In this document: piece by piece, positions 57,221 to 64,000 of the stretch
How the letters are laid out: the number at the start of each line of letters is the position of its first letter
How positions within the stretch are numbered: position 1 is the stretch's first letter
Assembly (NCBI GenBank): GCA_963921195.1
Contig: OY992540.1
Coordinates: 43,423,890-43,487,889, forward strand
DNA length: 64,000 bases
From: Pegoplata infirma
Taxonomy: Eukaryota; Arthropoda; Insecta; Diptera; Anthomyiidae
Reading direction: 5' to 3'
Made by a program: the position numbers and the translations under genes
Notes under the pieces: model-generated
What the model saw: only the letters and a program-made list of their open reading frames with translations
Databases searched by the model: none
Told to the model about the DNA's origin: nothing

Positions 57221-60110
57221 AAACACTTTTCTTATAGAAAAATTCTCAGATTCTGAGACATTTTTCATATAGAAAAATGGTCAGATTTTAAGACATTTTC
57301 CATATAGAAAAATTCTCAAATTTTAGGACCTTTTTCATATAGAAAAATTCTCAGATTCTGAGGCATTTTTCATACAGAAAAATTCTCAGATTCTGATACA
57401 TTTTTCATTTAAAAAATTTCTCAAATTCTAAGACGTTTTTTATATGGAAAAATTCTCAAATTCTGATTAATTTTTATAAAGAAAAATTCTCAGATTCTGA
57501 GATATTTTTAATAAAGAAAAATTCTCAGATTCTGAGGTTTTTTTTTCATAAAGAAAAATTCTCAGATTCTGAGACATTTTTCATATAAAAAAATTCTCAG
57601 ATTCTAAAATATTTTTCATGCAGAAGAATTCTTAGATTTTGATCCATTTTTCATTTAGCAAAATTCACAGATCCTGAGACATTATTCTTATAGAAGAGTT
57701 CTCAGATTCTGATACATTTTTCTTATAGAAAAGTTCTCAGATTCTGAGACACTTTTTTTACAGAAAAAGTTCTCATATTCTGAGACATTTTTCTTATAGA
57801 AAAATTCTCAGATTCTGAGAAATTTTTCTAAGAGAAAAATTGTCAGATTCATACAGAAAAATTCTCAGATTCTGAGACATTTTTCATGTAGAAAAATTCC
57901 CAGATTCTGAGACATTTTTCATGTAAAAAAATTCTCAGATTCTGAGAATTTTTTTGAATAAAAAAATTTTCAGATTCTAAAACATTTTTTGATTCTCAGA
58001 TTCTTAGATATTTTTCGTATAGAAAAATTCTGAGGTTTTAAACCATTTTTCATATAGAAAAATTCTCAGATTCTAAAACATTTTTCATATAGAAAAGTTC
58101 TCAGATGCTGAGATATTTTTCATATAGAAAAAAAAGACATTTCATGCAGAAAAATTCTCAGATTCTAAGACATTTCTCATATAGAAAAATTGTCAGACTC
58201 TGAGACATTTTTCATGTTGAAAAATTCTCAGATTCTGAGACATTTTTCGTATAAAAAAATTCTCACATTTTTCATAAACACAAATTTTCAGATTCTGAGA
58301 CATTTTTCATGTAGAAAATTTTCAGATTCTGAGACATTTTTCGTATACACTTACAAAGACATTTTTTATATAGAAAAATTCGCAGATTCTAAGTCATTTT
58401 TCATATAGAAAAATTCTCAGACTCTAAGATATTTTTCATAAAGAAAAATTTTCAGATTCTGAGTCATTTTTATATACAAAAATTCTCAGACTCTGCGAAA
58501 TTTTTGATATAGAAAAATTCTCAGATTCTGAGACACTTTTCATATAGAAAAACTCTCAGATTCTGAGACATTTTTCATATAGAAAAATTCTGAGACTCTG
58601 AGACATTTTCATTATAGAAAAAATTCTTAGATTCTGAGACATTTTTCAATAAAAAAAGTTCTCAGATTTAGAGAAATTTTTCATATAGAAAAATTGTCAG
58701 ATTCTGGGACATTTTTCTTAGAGAAAAATTCTGAGATTCTAAGACATTTTTCTTACAGAAAAATTCTCAGATTCTTAGACATTTTTCTTTGAAAAAAATT
58801 CTTAGATTCTGAGAAATATTTTCTATAGAAAAGTTCTCAGATTCTGAGAGAAACTTTTCAAAAACAAAAATTTTCAGCTTCTGAAACATTTTTCACATAG
58901 AAAAATTCTTAGATTCTGAGACATTTTTCATTTAGAAAAATTAACAGATTCATAGACATTTTATATGTAGAAAAATTCTCAGATTCTGAGAAATTTTTCA
59001 TATAGGAAAATTCTCAGATTCTGAGACATTTTCCATGTAAAAAAGTTCTCAAATTCTGAGACATTTTTCTTATACACTCAAAAAAATACGTTAGTAGATT
59101 TACTAATTTTTTTTTGCTAATGCTAGTTAGCTAACATTTAGCAAATTTTTAGTTGAGATTAGCATGTTAGCAAACAATTCTTGTAAACTTCATTTAGCAC
59201 ATTAGCAATTTTAAACAAACGTTGAACTAATTTCTTTAGCTAAGATTTTTTGCTAACATTAGCAAAAATAAATGGTAAATTTTTTTTTATTTTCAGAAAA
59301 CTTAAAATGGCTCTATCTCGGAAACTAAGCCAGATAGAGCAAAATGGAGGGCATTTTTGGTTCTGTGTGGACCCTAATGGGCCCTAACTTTGGATCCAAA
59401 AAAGTTAGCATTCCCGAAAATTTTAAAATACTCATATATCGGTAAATATTGCCGACACAACAAAAAGTCCAAAAGAATTTTTGTAGCCCTCAATACGTAG
59501 AACAAGACCGCAAAATAGTCAAAAGCTCTCCGAGTAATATTTTTTAAGTTATCGAGTTTTTTAATTCTCAAGACCCCAGTGGTCCCCTATAATCACGTAT
59601 CTCAAAAACTAAGCAAGGTAGAGCGAAACGGACACATATTTTGGATCAAAAACTATGAAGATTTTTAAGGAACCAACTAGGTCTAGGCCAATCGGGGTCT
59701 GGACCTATCGGGTCCGAACCCAATGGGGTCCTCAAATGTGTCAAAAAAAAAAATTTTGTTAACTAATTATTGGCAAAACATTTTTGCTAACTTTAGCAAA
59801 AAAATTGTGGGTTCAAAATCAGCAAATTTTCTTGTAGGTTTACAAGGTTTTTTTTGCTAACATGACAGTTTTTTTTTTTTGAGTGTAGGAAAATTCTCAG
59901 ATTCTGGGACATTTTTCTTATAGAAAAATTCTCAGACTCTGAGACATTCTTCATATTGAAAAACGCTCAGATTCTGAGAAATTTTTCGTATAAGGAAAAA
60001 TTCTCAGATTCTGTGAAATTTTTCTTACAGAAAAGTTTTTTAGATTATGAGAAATTTCTCTTAATAAATAAATCTCAGATTCTGAGTCATTTTTCTTATA
60101 AAAAACCTAA
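57221..60110 (-). repeat. 35-bp satellite in receptor intron 1, inverted part
   Basis: From about 57221 the unit reads CTCAGATTCTGAGACATTTT then TTCATATAGAAAAATT, i.e. the reverse complement of the forward unit. It runs to 59072 and resumes 59888-60110 after the TA-flanked MITE. About 70-75 units. It stops ~40 bp before the exon 2 acceptor. Confidence 0.9.
59075..59885 (-). mobile_element. TA-flanked CACTCAAAA MITE copy B in a satellite monomer
   Basis: CACTCAAAAAAATACGTTAG at the left and GTTTTTTTTTTTTTGAGTG at the right, TA at 59073-59074 and 59886-59887. It is an inverted copy of 9810-10688, sharing most of the interior. The flanks ACATTTTTCTTA and GGAAAATTCTCAG join into a normal satellite unit when one TA is removed, which proves the duplication and places the insertion after array formation. 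Confidence 0.92.
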
Positions 60111-60153
60111 ATTTTTATTTAATATATATCTGTTTCTCTCTTTCTGTTTCTAG

Positions 60154-60511
60154 AATGTCCCAACAAACCGAATGGATAGTTTCATATCCGATTTTGTCTC
60201 AAATTTTGTTAAGTGCCTTTATTGTATGTTTTAGTCTATATCGTTTACAGAAGGCTACAGATCTTGGCTTTGTTTCAGTTGCATTTCAATATATTTTCGT
60301 TATGGTTTTACAAATTTTTCTGCCATGCTATTATGCCAATAACTTGACCATAGAATCATCACGTCTGAACGATTGTATTTACAATTGTAATTGGCCGGAG
60401 CTGTCAGCGTATAATCGTAAAATTATTTTCATTTATATGACATATTTACAGAAACCGGTCATTATAAAAGCTGGTAACTTTTTTGATGTCGGCTTACCGA
60501 TTTTTTCCAAG
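60154..60511 (+). CDS. Or94-like: Odorant receptor, Or94-like, exon 2
   Basis: Acceptor TCTCTCTTTCTGTTTCTAG; the split codon gives Arg248, then MSQQTEWIVSYPILSQ. It ends CCAAG|GTAATT (phase 0) with residue 367. TM5 spans about 259-281, TM6 about 288-308, then LPCYYANNLT and the extracellular loop. LQKPVIIKAGNFFDVGLPIF leads into TM7, matching the conserved C-terminal half of insect ORs. An in-frame ATG starts this exon but the exon is not an independent gene. Confidence 0.93.
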
Positions 60512-60521
60512 GTAATTAAAA

Positions 60522-61152
60522 ACAAGTGAGAGCTTTAAATTCGGCTGGGTCGAATTTTTTATACCCTTCAAAATTTAATAAAAATTAAAAAAAAAATTAG
60601 CAGGGCCGTATTTTGGGTGGGGGTCAGTGGGTGATTTTAAGGGCAGCTTTCCCATCGCTAAAAATTTTAACAAAGTTATTTTATGGTATATACGCTTAAA
60701 TAATACAATTTTTTCTCTATTTTTATTACTTTTAAAATTCATGCCCACAAGAATAGGCGGACCGAAAAACCCGAAATTTTTTAATTCTCTGGGTCCAAGT
60801 GCTGGTCTTTGAACTTTTTCTTAAATAAAAATTGTTCATGAGCTTAACGAAAATACAAGAAAAAACATGTAAAATTTATGACGTTTTTCAAAGTTTTGTT
60901 CAATTCTTCAAGATGGAAAATTTTCCCCTTTTCCGATTCTGCCCATTTACGAACTTACCCTACCTAAGATCATTTGACATATTCGTGTTAAACTTTAGGA
61001 GTCTGTATGATCGTGTCATCGACAAACGTTTTATGATCGATCGTGGATCAATAATATAATTTATAATTTATGCGGTCCCCGAACGATATTTCAATGCGTT
61101 ACAAACGGAATGACAAAGTGAGTATACCAACATACTGTGGTTGAAGGGTATA
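60522..61152 (+). mobile_element. DINE-1-like element copy 6 filling receptor intron 2
   Basis: Starts ACAAGTGAGAGCTTTAAATT with CGGCTGGGTCGAA and ATACCCTTCAAA. It ends GATATTTCAATGCGTTACAA, ACGGAATGACAAAGTGAG, CATACTGTGGTTGAAGGG. It begins 10 bp after the 5-prime splice site and leaves ~85 bp before the acceptor, so the 726-bp intron 2 (60512-61237) is nearly all transposon. Confidence 0.75.
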
Positions 61153-61237
61153 ATAATTTTAATGGATTTAATTTATTTCTGTCTAGTTATTTAAAGATAA
61201 ATTAATTGTTGTTTTTTACACATTTTCTTTCTTTTAG

Positions 61238-61294
61238 ACCATGAATAATGCTTATAGTTTTTTTGCTCTATTAATAAATATGGATGTGGAATGA
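61238..61294 (+). CDS. Or94-like: Odorant receptor, Or94-like, last exon
   Basis: Acceptor TTTCTTTCTTTTAG; phase 0. It encodes TMNNAYSFFALLINMDVE and TGA at 61292-61294. TxxxAYSxFxLL is the conserved end of TM7 in insect ORs, which confirms the assembly of the three exons. AATAAA at 61328-61333 is a candidate polyadenylation signal, 34 bp after the stop. Confidence 0.9.
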   Translation, partial: TMNNAYSFFALLINMDVE

Positions 61295-62046
61295 ATAAGA
61301 GGAATGGCATTTTCAAAAAAACAAGTTAATAAAACGATAATTTTTTAAATTAGATTAATTATATTACTGATCTCATATAATATGTTATTAACATTAATGT
61401 TATTTTATTAACAGTGTTTAAAAGCTTTTAGTTTGTAGGTTTGTTTCTCTGCTTAGCACTCTATTAAAAATAAACTTTAGCTATGCAGTGCATAGTATGC
61501 ACTAACATTTTGGTTGATCAATTCTAGTAGCAGCAAGGGCGTATGCATGATTTTGTGTTGGGTGGATGGGGGCCTCCTGCCTATTATTAAAGCCATATAG
61601 TCCCAAATTTCCAGCCAAGTTTTTTGGGAAAAAAATAATCAAGAAAACTTTGAACTATAAATCAAGACATTTTTTCCTTAATATGCAGATCATAGACATT
61701 TTTCATTAAAATTTAATTTGAAGATATTTTATCTGCAGATTTTTTTTACAGAAAAGTATTATATTTCAATTTAGATAGTATGAAATTTTTCCTGAAGCCA
61801 AATTTAGGAATTTTGAAAAAAAACCCCCGTTCACAATTTCTAAGATAATGAAGAGTTTTTTCCGATTTTTTTTTTTTTAAATACATAATTCCGCAATTTT
61901 TTTTTTTTTACAGAAAAATATTATATTTCAATTTAGATTGTAAGAAATTTTTCCTGAAGCCAAATTTATGGATTTTGTGGATTTTGAAAAGAAATCCCGT
62001 TCACAATTTCTAAGATAATGAAGTGTTTTTTTCAGATTTTTTTTAA
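61295..62046. other. AT-rich DNA downstream of the receptor
   Basis: Holds the presumed 3-prime UTR and a direct duplication: ATATTTCAATTTAGAT with AAATTTTTCCTGAAGCCAAA occurs near 61750-61800 and 61921-61970 (~170-bp period). No further exon or gene is visible. Confidence 0.5.
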
Positions 62047-62309
62047 TTACATAATTCCGCCATTCAGTAAGTACTGGACCCCTCTAGGAGGCACCATGTG
62101 TGGGTTTGGAGCTGATGTCCTAAATAAAAAACAAAAGAAAAATATGGGGAACACCTTAAGTGAAGATTGAGAGAAGGTATGCTCTGAAATAAAAGTTGGG
62201 GTTAAAAATATATTTATAGTCGGCCATACATTAGACTCATCTAGGGCCACTCCTGGGACAGTTAGAGCGACGGCAGTAAATTTTATAAAAAAGCAATTTT
62301 GTATGGGAG
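62047..62309. repeat. FB1-family fragment
   Basis: Blocks ACCCCTCTAGGAGGCACCAT, TATGGGGAACACCTTAAG, CGGCCATACATTAGACTC, GGGACAGTTAGAGCG and TTTTGTATGGGAG parallel FB1 right-arm sequence at ~1065-1310. Diverged and truncated where a hAT-type end begins. Confidence 0.65.
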
Positions 62310-63541
62310 CAGTGCTGCCAGGCTTTTTTTGTGAAAAATCGTCAAAATTTGAAAAAAAAAATCGTCAAAAGTTTTAAAAAAAGTCGTCAAAAAATCGTCA
62401 CTTTAAAAAATGTTAAAAAACACATTTTTTGATATATCAAAATTTTAAAACGAACAATAAAATTTTTTCTATCCACTTTTGTTTAATGAATTTTTTAAAT
62501 TTACGTACACAAACTATTTTTTAGCTAAATCAAAAGGAATTTCTTTTAAAGCAAGTGACAAAATAGTTGAAAGTCATTAGGAGCGAATTACTCATTTAAA
62601 AGTTAGCTGCTAACTGCAGATTTAACGGAGCCTTATGTCAAAATTTGTATGAAAAAGTTAAATTTAACGGAGAGTTATTTTAAAACGGAGCATTACTACA
62701 AGTGTTATTTGGTTTAGAACTTTAGAACGCTTCAAAATAAGACACCGTTAAGACCCACGGAAAAATAATGTTTTTTCTAGCAATTTTTTCAGATTTTTAA
62801 AGAATATACATTTAAAAAAAAAAATTTTTGTATCAAACATTTTTTCAAAAATCTCACCTTTTTATACCCTCCAACTACAGTATGGGGGTAAACTCACTTT
62901 GTCATTCCGTGTGTAACTCACCAAAATATCGGATCATCAGTGATCGATTCTAAGACATTCTGGCGATGTCCGTCCGTCTGTCTGTCCATCCGTCTGTAGT
63001 TAACACGATGCAGTCCAAAATAAAAGAGCTAGACTCCCTACATTTGGCACGAATATGTCTTATGTTCCTAGGCAGGTTAAGTTCCTAAATTAGAAAAATC
63101 GGACCAGGGGGACAAAAGTTCCCCCTTGAATAACTAAACCAACCTCTGAAAAATAATTTATTTTTACATGATTTTTTGTTGTTTTTTTAAAAATCCAACA
63201 TTTTTATGCTACAAGAAGTTCGAAGTCCTACATTTGGACCCACAGAATTACAGCATATTGTTTTTCGGTCCGCCTCCCTTTAATGGGCTTGGAATAAATT
63301 ATTTTTTTTTTTAAATAATGATAAATTTGTATTTTATTTTCATCGAATTTCATTTAATTTTTGTTTTGAAACCATTGTAAAATTTAAAAGTTGAAGATTT
63401 TGATTTTTGTGAATAAAAGTGGAGTTACAAAAATCGTCAAAATGTATGGGAATCAAATCAGAAAATCTTCAGTCGTCATTTTGCAAAATTTCATGAAAAA
63501 ATCGTCAAAATGATGAAAAATCGTCACTTATGGCAGCACTG
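62310..63541. mobile_element. hAT-type ends enclosing part of a DINE-1-like copy (rearranged)
   Basis: CAGTGCTGCCAGG at 62310 and TGGCAGCACTG ending at 63541 are a perfect 11-bp TIR. Both subterminal regions carry AAATCGTCAAAA repeats. The 8-bp flanks (TATGGGAG and CCCAGCAC) do not match. The right end sits inside a DINE-1-like copy whose start is enclosed by the pair, so this is likely a recombinant of two insertions. Confidence 0.65.
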
Positions 63542-63575
63542 CCCAGCACAGCCGAATTTAACACTCTCACTTGTT
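62858..63575 (-). mobile_element. DINE-1-like element copy 7, interrupted
   Basis: Starts TTTATACCCTCCAACTACAG, then CACTTTGTCATTCCGTGTG, ATCAGTGATCGATTCTAAG and GTCCGTCCGTCTGTCTGT. It ends CAGCACAGCCGAATTTAACA with CTCTCACTTGTTT at 63574. It is colinear with copy 3 except that hAT-type sequence replaces its distal middle (about 63340-63541). Confidence 0.75.
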
Positions 63576-64000
63576 TCCTTTAAAAATGTTCAAATTTATT
63601 TTAGGCGTGTTTTTTTGAGTTTTTTATATATGTATAACTCTAACTACTAGTAAAAAAACCGTATCACTACTTATCATAAAAATTATGGCAACACTTTTAA
63701 TTTCTAAAATGTACTTGGTATCACTTTATTTTAATGTATAAATATTTCTTTTTATTGAATTTATAGAATTAATAAAATTATTGTAACAGTTTTCTATTTT
63801 TTTTGTTTAGAATTTAAAATAATCAAACTAATTTTTGGAATTTTATTTATTTATTTTTTTTGACTTTTCGACATAAAGAACAGTGTTGGTAATTGACAAA
63901 AACGAAAATTTCAAGATTTGGCACCACTTTTTTTAAATACTTAACTTTTTAGAATATATAAATATCCCTACTTACCAAGTGTATATCTACTTAAATTTGT
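63576..64000. other. AT-rich DNA, no recognised feature
   Basis: No coding frame, repeat end or RNA gene is supported in this stretch. Confidence 0.4.

Overview
This is a non-coding-rich, AT-rich stretch of insect genome. The intron-bearing genes, the Or94-type odorant receptor, the jockey/I-like LINE fragments and the many DINE-1-like repeats point to a fly (Diptera), probably a calyptrate such as a blowfly or house-fly relative; the species is an inference. Only two protein-coding genes can be supported, both on the + strand. Almost everything else is transposon remnant, foldback DNA and satellite.

Layout. 1-4710: a huge foldback element (arms about 900 bp), a Helitron-like tract, a DINE-1-like copy and a solo foldback arm. 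4711-9807: intergenic, with a LINE 3-prime end and an array of degenerate LTR/primer-binding-site units (6.5-8.8 kb). 9810-15806: a wrecked LINE interrupted by TA-flanked MITEs, a second foldback and an antisense LINE fragment. 15.9-25.7 kb: more foldbacks, DINE-1-like copies, a hAT MITE with an exact 8-bp duplication, a piggyBac-like MITE and a tRNA-like promoter. 25.9-30.8 kb: inverted 21-24 bp arrays, a Harbinger-like MITE and tRNA-Lys primer-binding-site remnants.

Gene 1 (30903-45042, first exon not found) encodes a secreted, low-complexity, Thr/Ala/Glu/Arg-rich protein in four visible exons (843 residues visible). Its introns hold a 35-bp satellite (36.0-38.2 kb) and a set of DNA transposons nested four deep (39.5-44.76 kb). 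A hAT-like element (45681-47728) lies just past its polyadenylation signals. 47.7-52.4 kb is dominated by a 3.2-kb Harbinger-like foldback.

Gene 2 (55672-61294) is an apparently intact 385-residue odorant receptor of the Or94a/Or94b type in three exons. It sits inside about 7.7 kb of the same 35-bp satellite, and its second intron is almost entirely a DINE-1-like element. The two genes show no evident functional link. The main biological theme is repeat architecture: elements of at least three DNA-transposon superfamilies, and several satellite arrays, are organised as long inverted repeats able to form hairpins, several inside transcribed introns.
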